From assembly GCF_000419765.1 (NCBI RefSeq), contig NZ_ATTQ01000005.1, forward strand, positions 124,001-188,000: DNA of 64,000 nucleotides. The letters run 5' to 3'. A model generated the notes under the pieces. It was given only the letters and a program-made list of their open reading frames with translations, had not been told where the DNA came from and did no database searches. Source of the stretch: Rhizobium mongolense USDA 1844. GTDB lineage: Bacteria > Pseudomonadota > Alphaproteobacteria > Rhizobiales > Rhizobiaceae. The number at the start of each line of letters is the position of its first letter. Within the stretch, counting starts at the first letter, position 1. The position numbers were made by a program, and so were the translations under genes. Below, piece by piece: positions 53,031-61,829 of this stretch.

Positions 53031-53170
53031 GCGATCTTCTTGACGAGGGCCGGCTTGCTCTTCAGCATCAGCGCGGCGGCCAGAACCGCCTTGAGGCCGA
53101 GCGGGCGGTAATGTGTGCTCAGATCCGGCTTTGCCGCTTGTTCCGCCTGGTCTGTCTTCTTCGAGGTCAC
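53027..53170 (-). CDS. Small basic protein of unknown function
   Basis: A 47-residue protein starting with GTG at 53170 after an AAGGAG site: TSKKTDQAEQAAKPDLSTHY, then RPLGLKAVLAAALMLKSKP. Charged N-terminus and a short hydrophobic segment. The good ribosome binding site and balanced composition favour a real gene; the longer frame to 53272 has no site. Its stop overlaps the LysE-like remnant's end. No family recognised. Confidence 0.65.
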   Translation of the reverse strand: MTSKKTDQAEQAAKPDLSTHYRPLGLKAVLAAALMLKSKPALVKKIA

Positions 53171-53338
53171 GATACTCTCCTTACGCGCTTCCCTAGACTT
53201 CTTATTGTTCTGCTCTTTTGTCGCCAATAACGACAAAATAGAGGCATGGTTTATCAGGAATTGTGTACGCAATGCACATTGCGCGAGGCTTGATGCGAAG
53301 CCTGGTGTTCGTCGGGGCTTACCGGGAGAAGTACGAAA

Positions 53339-54184
53339 TCAGATGTGGCGGCCGATATCGTCGTCGCCGTCGCCCGGTTCTTCGATCGTGAGCGTGCCGT
53401 ACTTTAATCGCCACTTACGTGCTCCGAAGGGCAGCGACAGCAGGTAGACGATGACGGTGAACACCATGACTTCCCAGGTGAAGCTCATCAGGAGAGCGAC
53501 ATAGAGCACGACGCCGAGCATCAGCGGCAGCACCAGATCGCGCCGCAAGCGGCTGCCTTCCGACTTGCCGGACCAGACGGGCAGGCGGCTGATGAGTAGG
53601 AAAGCGATCAGAACCGTATAGGCCGAAGAGATATAGGCGAAGGTGCGGTCTTCGGTGAGGCCGAGGAAGCCGAGATAGACGGGCAGCAGCACTAGCATGG
53701 CACCGGCGGGGGCAGGCACGCCGACGAAATATTCGGATTGCCAAGGCGCGCGGTTTTCCCGTTCCGCCATGACGTTGAAGCGGGCGAGGCGGAGGCCTGC
53801 GGCGATCGCATAGATCAGCGCGGCGATCCAGCCGATGGAGCGCGCGCTGTCCAGCGCGAAGACATAGACGACGAGAGCGGGCGCGACACCGAAATTGACG
53901 ATGTCGGCGAGCGAATCCATCTGCGCGCCGAACTTGGAGGTTGCTTTCATCAGGCGGGCGATGCGCCCGTCGATGCCGTCGAGAAAGGCGGCCAGCAGCA
54001 CCATTATCACCGCCAGCTCGTAGCGGCTTTCGAAAGCGAGGCGGATGCCGGTGAGGCCCGCGCAGATCGCCAGAATCGTGATGAGATTGGGAACGACGAG
54101 GCGTAGCGGAATTTCGCGGAGCCGCGGACCGCGCGCCGAATCGTTCGGACCGTTCGGTTCGAAGGGCGGAAAAGGCGTCTCCAT
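53339..54184 (-). CDS. pssA: CDP-diacylglycerol-serine O-phosphatidyltransferase
   Basis: Makes phosphatidylserine, precursor of phosphatidylethanolamine. The 281-residue integral membrane protein has the CDP-alcohol phosphotransferase motif in LDGIDGRIARLMKATSKFGAQMDSLADIVNFG (D-G-x2-A-R-x8-G-x3-D-x3-D). Multiple membrane segments follow. ATG 54184 has GGAG; an ATG at 54196 would also be possible. It lies directly downstream of psd, its pathway partner. Confidence 0.95.
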   Translation of the reverse strand: METPFPPFEPNGPNDSARGPRLREIPLRLVVPNLITILAICAGLTGIRLAFESRYELAVIMVLLAAFLDGIDGRIARLMKATSKFGAQMDSLADIVNFGVAPALVVYVFALDSARSIGWIAALIYAIAAGLRLARFNVMAERENRAPWQSEYFVGVPAPAGAMLVLLPVYLGFLGLTEDRTFAYISSAYTVLIAFLLISRLPVWSGKSEGSRLRRDLVLPLMLGVVLYVALLMSFTWEVMVFTVIVYLLSLPFGARKWRLKYGTLTIEEPGDGDDDIGRHI

Positions 54185-54201
54185 AGCACGCTCCATTCGT
54201 T

Positions 54202-54900
54202 CTAGCTGCGGCGGCTGATGACGGGTCCCTTGGGGGAGCCGAATTCAGCAAGTACCGTTTCGCCGGCAATCGCTGTCTGCCCGAGCGAAACACGTGCTGC
54301 CGCGCCGGCCGGCAGGAAGACGTCGAGCCTGGAGCCGAAGCGGATAAGGCCGAAACGCTCGCCGGCATCCAGCGGCTCGTTGTTATTGGCCCAGCACAGA
54401 ATACGACGGGCGACGAGGCCCGCGATCTGCACGACGCCGATCTGGCCGTGGACGGTCTCGATCACCAGCCCGTTGCGCTCGTTGTCCTCGCTGGCCTTGT
54501 CGAGCTCGGCATTCACGAAGCTGCCAGACCGGTAGTTGATGCTCACGACGCGGCCGCGCATCGGCGCGCGGTTTACATGGCAGTTGAAGACGTTCATGAA
54601 GACGGAGATGCGCAGCATCGGCTCGTTGCCTAGGTTGAGCTCGGCGGGCGGCGTCACCATCTGGATCGAAGAGACCTTGCCGTCGGCCGGCGAGATCACC
54701 AAGTCATCATCCTGCGGCGTCATGCGCTCTGGATCACGGAAGAAGTAAGCGCACCAGAGCGTCAGGACGAGGCCGACCCAGAAGAGTGGCTCGAATATCC
54801 AGCCAAGGATCAGCGAAGCTACGAAGAACGCGGCGACGAATACATAGCCTTCCTTGTGCACCGGAACGATGGTGTTTCGAACGGTATTGAGCAAGCTCAT
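54202..54900 (-). CDS. psd: Phosphatidylserine decarboxylase
   Basis: Converts phosphatidylserine to phosphatidylethanolamine. The 232-residue proenzyme is processed between Gly189 and Ser190 of FGS ([14 protein letters not shown]) to give the pyruvoyl cofactor. A membrane-associated N-terminus ([16 protein letters not shown]) and the core [13 protein letters not shown] are conserved. The short rhizobial form starts at ATG 54900 ([11 protein letters not shown]) after GAGGAG. Cotranscribed with pssA (spacing about 20 bp). Confidence 0.95.
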   Translation of the reverse strand: MSLLNTVRNTIVPVHKEGYVFVAAFFVASLILGWIFEPLFWVGLVLTLWCAYFFRDPERMTPQDDDLVISPADGKVSSIQMVTPPAELNLGNEPMLRISVFMNVFNCHVNRAPMRGRVVSINYRSGSFVNAELDKASEDNERNGLVIETVHGQIGVVQIAGLVARRILCWANNNEPLDAGERFGLIRFGSRLDVFLPAGAAARVSLGQTAIAGETVLAEFGSPKGPVISRRS

Positions 54901-55040
54901 CGACGCTGGTCTCCTCGCGCTTTTTCGTTCCCGCTGGTTATAGAAAAAGTCCTGCGGGAGCAATGCCGTGCCGCTTCCGCCCGACCTTATGGCGTGGTTC
55001 TAAACAGCAAAACGACAGAGCGGCTTTTTGGTTCGAACGC

Positions 55041-56918
55041 TCAGCTTGCCGGCGCGAGACGGGCAACAATGCCCAGGTCGTCGCTTTCGCGCACTTGCTT
55101 CAGGTGTTCCTCCGCCTGCGTTGCTTCGCGCTGGCGGTTCCACATCGAGGCATAGAGGCCGTTTTTCTCGAGCAGCGCCGCATGCGTTCCACGCTCGGCG
55201 ATCTCGCCGCTTTTCAAGACGATAATCTCATCCGCGCCGATGACGGTCGACAGGCGGTGGGCGATGACGAGTGTCGTGCGGTTCTTGGAAACGACGTCGA
55301 GGGCCGCCTGGATTTCCCGCTCCGTCGTTGTGTCGAGCGCCGAGGTCGCCTCGTCGAGGATCAGGATCGGCGGCGCCTTGAGGATCGTGCGGGCGATGGC
55401 GACGCGCTGTTTCTCGCCGCCCGAAAGCTTCAATCCGCGCTCGCCGACCTTTGTTTCGAAGCCCTCCGGCAGCAGCTCGATGAAATGCGCGATCTGGGCA
55501 ATTTCCGCCGCCATCTTCACCTCGGCATCGCCGGCCGACGGGCGGCCATAGCGGATATTGTAGGCGACTGTGTCATTGAAAAGCACGGTATCCTGCGGAA
55601 CCATGCCGATCGCCGAGCGAAGGCTCTTTTGCGTGACATGGCGGATATCCTGGCCGTCGACTGTGATCGCGCCGCTCTGGATGTCGTAGAAACGGTAGAG
55701 GAGGCGCGACAGCGTCGATTTGCCGGCGCCGGACGGGCCGACGACCGCGACGGTCTTGCCGGCCGGGACTTCGAAGGAAATTCCCCTAAGGATCGGGCGC
55801 GCGGGATCGTAGGAGAAATGCACGTCCTTGAATCTGATCGCGCCCTGACCGATCTTGAGCGGGGCGGCGTCCGGCGCATCGGTTACTTCGGGCGTCACGT
55901 CGAGCAGGTCGAACATCTGCTCGATATCCGTAAGCCCCTGGCGGATTTCGCGATAGACGAAGCCGATGAAGTTCAGCGGCACGGAAAGCTGCAGCAGCAT
56001 GGAATTGACGAAGACGAAGTCGCCGATGGTCTGCTCGCCGCGCTGGACGGCAAAGGCTGAAAGCAAAAGCATGACTGTTGTGCCGAGGCCGAAGATGATC
56101 CCCTGGCCGAAGTTCAGCCAGCCGAGCGAGGTCCAGACATCGGTCGCAGCCTTCTCGTAGCGTTCCATCGACATGTCGAAGCGTCTGGCCTCCATCTCCT
56201 CGTTGCCGAAGTATTTGACGGTCTCGAAGTTGAGGAGGGAATCGATCGCCTTGGTGTTGGCGTCGGTATCGCTGTCGTTCATCGTCCGGCGGATGGCGAT
56301 GCGCCAGTCCGACGCGCGGATCGTGAACCAGATATAGGCCCAGACGGTGAAGGCGGTCACTGCGAGATAGGAGAAACCGTAGCCCCACCAGAAGATCACG
56401 GCGGTCAGCAGGAATTCGATGACGGTCGGAACCGAGTTCAGGATCGTGAAGCGCACGATCGTCTCGATGCCCTTCGTGCCGCGCTCGATGATCCGCGACA
56501 AGCCGCCGGTCTTGCGTTCCAGATGGAAACGCAGCGAGAGTTCGTGGATATGCACGAAAGTCCGGTAGGCGAGCTGGCGCACCGCATATTGGCCAACGCT
56601 TGCAAAGAGTGCGTCGCGCAGTTGATTGAGGCCAAGCTGGATCAGGCGGGTAAGGTTATAGGCGATGACCAGCACGGTCGCGCCGACGAGGAGCGGCGGC
56701 AGGGTTCCGGCGAGATCCACGCGGCCGTTCAGGGCATCGGTCGACCATTTGAAGAAATAGGGAACGAGCAGCAGCACAAACTTGGAGACGAGCAGGTAGA
56801 CCGTTGCCCAGACGACGCGCATCTTCAGGTCGGTCCGGCCGGAAGGCCACATGTAGGGCCAAAGATTGAAGAGCGTCCGCAGGAGGTTGGATTCCGAAAC
56901 CGTCTTGCCGTTTGCCAT
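55041..56918 (-). CDS. ABC transporter, fused permease and ATPase (Atm1/HMT1-like)
   Basis: A 625-residue half-transporter with six membrane segments in the N-terminal half (FVLLLVPYFFKWS; LPPLLVGATVLVIAYNLTR; and so on) and a C-terminal ATPase. The ATPase shows Walker A VVGPSGAGKSTLSRLLYR, signature LKLSGGEKQRVAIAR and Walker B ILILDEATSALD. Similar to Atm1/Ccm-type exporters of glutathione or metal complexes. ATG 56918 follows GGAGATAGGC. It is likely a homodimer exporting thiol compounds. No partner gene beside it. Confidence 0.92.
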   Translation of the reverse strand: MANGKTVSESNLLRTLFNLWPYMWPSGRTDLKMRVVWATVYLLVSKFVLLLVPYFFKWSTDALNGRVDLAGTLPPLLVGATVLVIAYNLTRLIQLGLNQLRDALFASVGQYAVRQLAYRTFVHIHELSLRFHLERKTGGLSRIIERGTKGIETIVRFTILNSVPTVIEFLLTAVIFWWGYGFSYLAVTAFTVWAYIWFTIRASDWRIAIRRTMNDSDTDANTKAIDSLLNFETVKYFGNEEMEARRFDMSMERYEKAATDVWTSLGWLNFGQGIIFGLGTTVMLLLSAFAVQRGEQTIGDFVFVNSMLLQLSVPLNFIGFVYREIRQGLTDIEQMFDLLDVTPEVTDAPDAAPLKIGQGAIRFKDVHFSYDPARPILRGISFEVPAGKTVAVVGPSGAGKSTLSRLLYRFYDIQSGAITVDGQDIRHVTQKSLRSAIGMVPQDTVLFNDTVAYNIRYGRPSAGDAEVKMAAEIAQIAHFIELLPEGFETKVGERGLKLSGGEKQRVAIARTILKAPPILILDEATSALDTTTEREIQAALDVVSKNRTTLVIAHRLSTVIGADEIIVLKSGEIAERGTHAALLEKNGLYASMWNRQREATQAEEHLKQVRESDDLGIVARLAPAS

Positions 56919-57083
56919 GCCTATCTCCAGCCCGGTCGGGCTCGGCCGCGGATGCGGCGTTTCGATACGGCAAAAGTGCAAAAAGCGGAGATGCCCGATT
57001 GAGCCTCCGCAGACAGGATCGCCGTCTCCGCCACATAGGGTGCGCGGCGTGCGAATGCAACATGTGAAAAGCCGGGGAAAGAC

Positions 57084-57114
57084 AAAGGCCGGGCGCTATA
57101 TCGGCCCGGCCTTT
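57084..57114. terminator. Bidirectional terminator hairpin
   Basis: AAAGGCCGGGC (57084-57094) pairs perfectly with GCCCGGCCTTT (57104-57114) around a 9-nt loop. In the minus direction it ends the LysM gene. Confidence 0.8.
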
Positions 57115-57131
57115 CCGTCACCTGGTTCGGC

Positions 57132-59144
57132 TTAGAGGTGCCCGCCTGAAAGGCGCTTGCGATGAAGCTCTTCGGCGTTCGGCAGGGCTTCCTTCGGCAG
57201 GCCGAAAATCTGGCCGGGAAGGATGCGGTCCGGATTGTTGATCTGAGTTTCGTTGGCCATGTAGATCGTCGTGTAGCGGACGCCGAGGCCATAGACGCGG
57301 CGCGAAATCTGCCACAGCGTGTCGCCGCGGCGGATGATGACGGCGGTGTTGTTCGCCGTCAGTGGCGCCTGCTCGATCGTCTTCGGCTGGCTCGCGTCGG
57401 CCGCTGCTTCGTTTGCAGCCGGTGCACCGGCTGCCTTTGGCGCTGGCGTGGCTGTAAGACCATCAATCGCCGTCCCAAGCTTGCCGAGAGCGTCGCCTAC
57501 GGACTTTGTATCCTTCGGCAGTGCCTGGAGCATGGCGAGCGCGCTTGAGGCCGACTGCGAGGCTGCGCCCGCCGTCTGCTTGAAGGCAGGCGTTGCTTCT
57601 GCTGCCGGACGGAATTCGGCGATCGAGCGAAGCGCGAATTCGGTTGCCGAACGCGCTGCCGCAAGCTGCTCGGCGCCGGGAAGCTTGCCATCGGCAAAAA
57701 GGCCCTTCAGCAGCCCAAATGCCTTACCCGCATCGGCTCTCAGCTTGCCGAGTTCACCTTCATCGAGGGGAACCATCGCGGCACCAGCCTCGTTTGCGGG
57801 CGGGTTGCCGGGCTGCGCCGCTACGGTGACCTGGTCGCCTGCCGGGCGGGTGAAGTTGACGGAGGCGCGAATGAGCACCTTGCCGCTGCCGTCGACGACA
57901 TCGACGCGGATCTTGTGGTCGCCGACCGAAAGGTCCATTACGCCGTCGATAACGAAATGGCCGTCGGCGCCTGCTGTTGCCTTGCCGATCAGGGCGTCGT
58001 CCGCATAAGCGATCACGTTGGCATTCGGCTTGGCGGTGCCAGCGACGAAGATCTTCTTGCCTTCGATTTCAACTGCGTTGACCATCACCTCGGCCGGTGC
58101 CGAAGAAGCTGCATCGCTTGCGCCTGCCTGCGGTGCCCCCGGAACTGCCGGTGCGGTATTGGCAATCTCGGGCGAGCCGTCTGGCAGGCCGGGCTGAGCG
58201 GAAGCCTGTTCGCCTGCTGCGGGCTGAGCAGCAGGCGTACCGGCCGTCGGCGCCGTGATGATGCGGCTCGCTGCGCCTGGCTTGGAAACCATGGCGAGCA
58301 GCTCGGAGCCGCTGCCGTCCTTCGGCACGGAAACGGTTGCGACTTCTTCGGAAGTCAGGCTCTTGCCGTCCTGGCCGGTCGCCTTGAGCACGAGCTGGTG
58401 GTCGCCGGGCGGCAGCGGGTTGTCGAGGACGGCGGCAAAATCGCCGGTCGGGCCGACATTCGTCGTAGTGACGACCTTGTCGCCGTCCATGACTTCGAGC
58501 TTGCTGTTGGGCGTGGCCGACCCGGCGATGACGGTGGACCCGTCCGGCTCTACACGCAGGACGTCGAAAGCCGGGAGCATCGATCCGATATTCGCATCGG
58601 TCGCCGGTGGGCTTGCCGCGGGCTGGCTTCCCATCGCGCCGGACAGCTCGGCTTCGGCCTTGTTAATGGCGGCAAGCGCGTCGGCGATGTTTTCCGGCAG
58701 GGCCTGGACGATTGCCAGCGCCTTTGCCGCGCCGTCCTTGGCTTTCGTGGCGGCGGCTGCGGTCGCCGGATCGATGCCTTCGGGGACTGCGAAGTCGGCG
58801 AGCGCCTTCAGCGAGCCCGCCGCCTTCGTCTTGGCGGCATCGAATGCTTCGGTCGCCGGACCCTTGCCGTCCGCAAAGAGCGCCTTAAGTTGCGTGAGAG
58901 ACTGACCTGCATCGGCCGAGAGACGGCCGAGCTTCTCGGTCGTAGCCGCCGTGTCGGCAGCCGCGTTCCGTGCGCTCTTGCCGGCTTCTTCAACCGTGTT
59001 CTTGACCTCGGAGCCTGCTTGATTGATGGCATCGCCGATTTTCGATGGGTCTTCGCCGATCCGGGGCATGACCACGAAGACCATCAGAAGGATCGCAACT
59101 GCAAGCACTGCGAAAGCCAGCAAGCCGGCACGATTTCTCATCAT
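57132..59144 (-). CDS. Membrane-anchored LysM protein with mirrored internal repeats
   Basis: A 670-residue envelope protein. Residues 7-27 form a single membrane anchor or uncleaved signal. Two homologous helical repeats lie at about 73-167 and 466-562 (shared LFADGK, ALAxxQALP). Between them are two Ig-like beta domains at about 193-275 and 354-435 (SxVIAGSATPNSKLEV; KIFVAGTAKPNANVIAY) joined by a Pro/Ala linker. LysM at 600-650 (VIIRRGDTLWQISRRVYG; NPDRILPGQIFGLP) probably binds peptidoglycan. GGAGAG precedes the ATG. Architecture is helix-Ig-Ig-helix-LysM. Role unknown; cell envelope or attachment suggested. Confidence 0.88.
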   Translation of the reverse strand: MMRNRAGLLAFAVLAVAILLMVFVVMPRIGEDPSKIGDAINQAGSEVKNTVEEAGKSARNAAADTAATTEKLGRLSADAGQSLTQLKALFADGKGPATEAFDAAKTKAAGSLKALADFAVPEGIDPATAAAATKAKDGAAKALAIVQALPENIADALAAINKAEAELSGAMGSQPAASPPATDANIGSMLPAFDVLRVEPDGSTVIAGSATPNSKLEVMDGDKVVTTTNVGPTGDFAAVLDNPLPPGDHQLVLKATGQDGKSLTSEEVATVSVPKDGSGSELLAMVSKPGAASRIITAPTAGTPAAQPAAGEQASAQPGLPDGSPEIANTAPAVPGAPQAGASDAASSAPAEVMVNAVEIEGKKIFVAGTAKPNANVIAYADDALIGKATAGADGHFVIDGVMDLSVGDHKIRVDVVDGSGKVLIRASVNFTRPAGDQVTVAAQPGNPPANEAGAAMVPLDEGELGKLRADAGKAFGLLKGLFADGKLPGAEQLAAARSATEFALRSIAEFRPAAEATPAFKQTAGAASQSASSALAMLQALPKDTKSVGDALGKLGTAIDGLTATPAPKAAGAPAANEAAADASQPKTIEQAPLTANNTAVIIRRGDTLWQISRRVYGLGVRYTTIYMANETQINNPDRILPGQIFGLPKEALPNAEELHRKRLSGGHL

Positions 59145-59299
59145 TCACTCTCCCCAGACGGCAAATGTGCCGTAGTACTAAAAATTGCTAGCGATTCCCG
59201 TTGCTTTTCACAAGCATTCAAAGCAATGACGCAGGCTCAACGCGCAGCTTTTCTGTCATTTTCCTTGACTGCGCAGGCATGGAATAGTTGTTTTCCCAT

Positions 59300-59923
59300 A
59301 TGAGCGATCAATCTCATTCAATTCAGTCCATCTGTGTCTACTGCGGGTCGAGGCCCGGACGGGATACGGCATACATGGCCGCCGGGCGCGCGCTCGGCAA
59401 AGAAATCGCCGAATACGGCCTGCGGCTCGTCTATGGCGGCGGCACCAAAGGCATCATGGGTGCTGTTGCGAGCGGCGTGCTTTCCAATGGGGGGCAGGTG
59501 ACCGGCATCATCCCCGAATTCCTGATCGACATGGAGGCGACGCGCCATTCCCTCGGCCAGCTCAACGAGCTCATTGTAACGCCGGACATGCATGCGCGCA
59601 AACATCTGATGTTCGAGCGTTCCGACGCCTTCGTGGCGCTGCCGGGCGGGATCGGCACGCTGGAGGAAATCGTCGAGATCATGACCTGGGCGCAGCTTGC
59701 CCGTCACGAAAAACCGATGGTCTTCGCCAACATCAAAGGCTTCTGGGACCCGATGATGGAACTGATGAAGCACATGACGGATGAGGGTTTCGTGCACACC
59801 GCCCATCGCGTGCAGCCGCTCGTCATCGACGACGTCTCCGGCATCGTTCCAGCCATCATGGCGCAGGCAGCGGAACTCGCTGCCGACCGTGAGGGCGAGG
59901 ATGCAGTGATTTCGAAGATGTGA
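59300..59923 (+). CDS. LOG-family protein (TIGR00730)
   Basis: A 207-residue Rossmann-fold protein. YCGSRPGRDTAYMAAGRALGKEIAEYGLRLVYGGGTKGIMGAVA begins at about residue 15, and the family motif PGGIGTLEEIVE is present with the preceding arginine and DAF. LOG proteins are phosphoribohydrolases that free cytokinin bases from nucleotides; the reaction in rhizobia may be different. ATG 59300 is used; an earlier ATG at 59288 is possible. Confidence 0.93.
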   Translation: MSDQSHSIQSICVYCGSRPGRDTAYMAAGRALGKEIAEYGLRLVYGGGTKGIMGAVASGVLSNGGQVTGIIPEFLIDMEATRHSLGQLNELIVTPDMHARKHLMFERSDAFVALPGGIGTLEEIVEIMTWAQLARHEKPMVFANIKGFWDPMMELMKHMTDEGFVHTAHRVQPLVIDDVSGIVPAIMAQAAELAADREGEDAVISKM

Positions 59924-59924
59924 G

Positions 59925-59943
59925 GCGGGCGCTCAGCGCCCGC
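59925..59943. terminator. Hairpin between convergent LOG and rarD genes
   Basis: GCGGGCGC (59925-59932) pairs with GCGCCCGC (59936-59943) across TCA. No T-run, but GC-rich and centred in the junction; it probably ends both transcripts. Confidence 0.5.
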
Positions 59944-60847
59944 GCGTTGCGTTCAGCATTGACCACGTATAGAGCACGAGGCCTGCCCAGATGAGCGGGA
60001 AGGCGATCATGCGCGCTGTATCCAGCGGTTCGTGGAAGACGAAGATCGCGATCAGGAAGATCATCGTCGGCGCGATGTACTGCATGATGCCGATCGTCGA
60101 GAGCTTCAGAAGCTTTGCGCCGTTGGCGTAGATCATCAGCGGTGCGGCAGTGACGATACCGCAGCCGAAGAGCAGTGCTGTATCGCTGAAGCCGGTCTGA
60201 ACGAAGTGGCCTTCGCCACTGAAGAACTCCAGATAGACGATGTAGAGGACGGCCGGAACGCTGAGAATCAGTACCTCGAGCAGGAAGCCCTGGTTGGGGC
60301 CAAGCGGCAATGTCTTGCGGAAGAAGGCATAGAAGGCCCAGCTGAAGGCGAGGGTCAGCGCCACCCACGGAAGCCCGCCGCCATCGACGGCGAGAACGAC
60401 AACGGCAATGGCCGCCAGGCCGATTGCGACGATCTGAGCCGGGCGCAGCTTCTCCTTGAGCAGCACCGAGCCCATGAAGATGCTGATCAGCGGGTTGATG
60501 AAATAGCCCATGGCGGCATCGAGCGAATGTCCGGCGCCGATCGCCCAGACATAGGTACCCCAGTTGACGGTGATGAGTGCCGCCGTCAGCGCAGCCATTG
60601 CGAGCATGCGCGGCGAGCGCAGCGCGTCACGGATTTCCTGCGTACGTCCGAGCGCGAACAGCACGAGGCCGGCGATCGGAACAGACCAGAGAACGCGATG
60701 CGCAATCACCTCGGCCGGCGAAATATGCGCCAGCGCCTTCATGTAGATCGGCAGGAATCCCCAAAGAAGATAAGCCGTCAGCGCAAAGGCGAAACCGCGC
60801 GCACTATCTTCGTTTTTGATGGCGGGAGGGCTCGCTTCGGCAGACAT
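59933..60847 (-). CDS. rarD: EamA-family transporter, RarD-like
   Basis: A 304-residue inner-membrane protein with about ten predicted membrane segments: GFAFALTAYLLWGFLPIYMKAL, LWSVPIAGLVLFALG, NWGTYVWAIGAGHSLDAAMGYFINPLISIFMG and WVALTLAFSWAFYAFFRK. RarD was named for chloramphenicol sensitivity; the transported metabolite is unknown. The gene is convergent with LOG and divergent from the methyltransferase. Confidence 0.9.
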   Translation of the reverse strand: MSAEASPPAIKNEDSARGFAFALTAYLLWGFLPIYMKALAHISPAEVIAHRVLWSVPIAGLVLFALGRTQEIRDALRSPRMLAMAALTAALITVNWGTYVWAIGAGHSLDAAMGYFINPLISIFMGSVLLKEKLRPAQIVAIGLAAIAVVVLAVDGGGLPWVALTLAFSWAFYAFFRKTLPLGPNQGFLLEVLILSVPAVLYIVYLEFFSGEGHFVQTGFSDTALLFGCGIVTAAPLMIYANGAKLLKLSTIGIMQYIAPTMIFLIAIFVFHEPLDTARMIAFPLIWAGLVLYTWSMLNATRGR

Positions 60848-60953
60848 CAGGTGTTTCCAGCTTTGTTCTTCTTCCGATCTCGATTAGCTTAAGTGCCGTG
60901 AATAGACCAATTCATTTCGGTGAATGGATTGTCAGCGCTTTTGAGGCGGACGC

Positions 60954-61826
60954 ATGGCTTTCGAGGATGAGCCGCCATACCGGCAGATTTATGCCCGCCA
61001 GATATTGGCGAAGGCAGGTGTTGCGAAGAACGACAGGCTACTTGCAGCCCTTGCCAAAGTGCCGCGTGAAAAATTCGTCGGTCCGCCGCCCTGGCTCTAC
61101 AACGACTTCCGCCATTATCGGGAAATGGCTTCCACCGATCCGGTCGTGCTTTATCAGGACTTGTTGATAGGTCTCAATACCAGGCGTGGGGTCAACAACG
61201 GCATGCCCTCCCTTCACGCGTCCGCCCTGAATACGCTTGGAATTCGGGAGGGCGAGACGGTTGCCCATCTGGGTGCCGGGACGGGCTATTACACTGCGAT
61301 CATTGCCGGACTCGTCGGCTCCTCTGGCAAGGTCGTCGCCGTCGAATACGACGAAGCGCTGGCCGAAAAGGCGCGGGAAAACCTTTCCGGTTATCCCAAT
61401 ATCGAGGTCGTGCAGGGCGATGCGGCCAAATGGCCGAAGGAAGACGCCGACGTCATCTACGCCAATTTCGCGCTCGACCATCCGCCGGCCGCCTGGATCG
61501 AAAACCTGGGCGTGAGTGGGCGGTTGTTGTTTCCGCTCGGAATCCCCGCGGTCGAAAATGGCAGAGCGACCGGCTTCACCCGTTCGGCAGGCTTCCTGCT
61601 TATAGAGCGGCGCGCCAGAGGTTTTGGCGCGCGCTTCATCCAGCCGGTCTCCTTCGTCTGGGCGGAGGGCCAAGAACCTCCGCCGGCCGGTCGCCATGAC
61701 GGTCTGGCGGAAGCCTTCCGCAGCCGCCGGCTGTTGCAGGTTCGCAGTTTCCGCTGGCGGACCGCCCCCCAAGGCGAAGAGTGTTACGGCGAACAGGAGT
61801 GGGGGCTCTCTTTCGAGGAGCCGTGA
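60954..61826 (+). CDS. Protein-L-isoaspartate O-methyltransferase-like protein
   Basis: A 290-residue SAM-dependent methyltransferase of the PCMT family. Motif I is ETVAHLGAGTGYYTAIIAGLVG; VVAVEYDEALAEKARENL, GDAAKWP and FALDHPPAAWIENL follow. It lacks some residues of canonical Pcm and has a longer C-terminus, so it may be a PCMT relative with another substrate. The GAGGCGG site precedes ATG 60954. The stop is 3 bp from the convergent cimA stop. Confidence 0.85.
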   Translation: MAFEDEPPYRQIYARQILAKAGVAKNDRLLAALAKVPREKFVGPPPWLYNDFRHYREMASTDPVVLYQDLLIGLNTRRGVNNGMPSLHASALNTLGIREGETVAHLGAGTGYYTAIIAGLVGSSGKVVAVEYDEALAEKARENLSGYPNIEVVQGDAAKWPKEDADVIYANFALDHPPAAWIENLGVSGRLLFPLGIPAVENGRATGFTRSAGFLLIERRARGFGARFIQPVSFVWAEGQEPPPAGRHDGLAEAFRSRRLLQVRSFRWRTAPQGEECYGEQEWGLSFEEP

Positions 61827-61829
61827 TCT

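Noticed and set aside
57915..59303. 462-codon plus-strand frame opposite the LysM gene
   Set aside because: Antisense frame with Gly/Arg/Cys-rich, family-free sequence; the LysM gene has a signal anchor, domains and a ribosome binding site.
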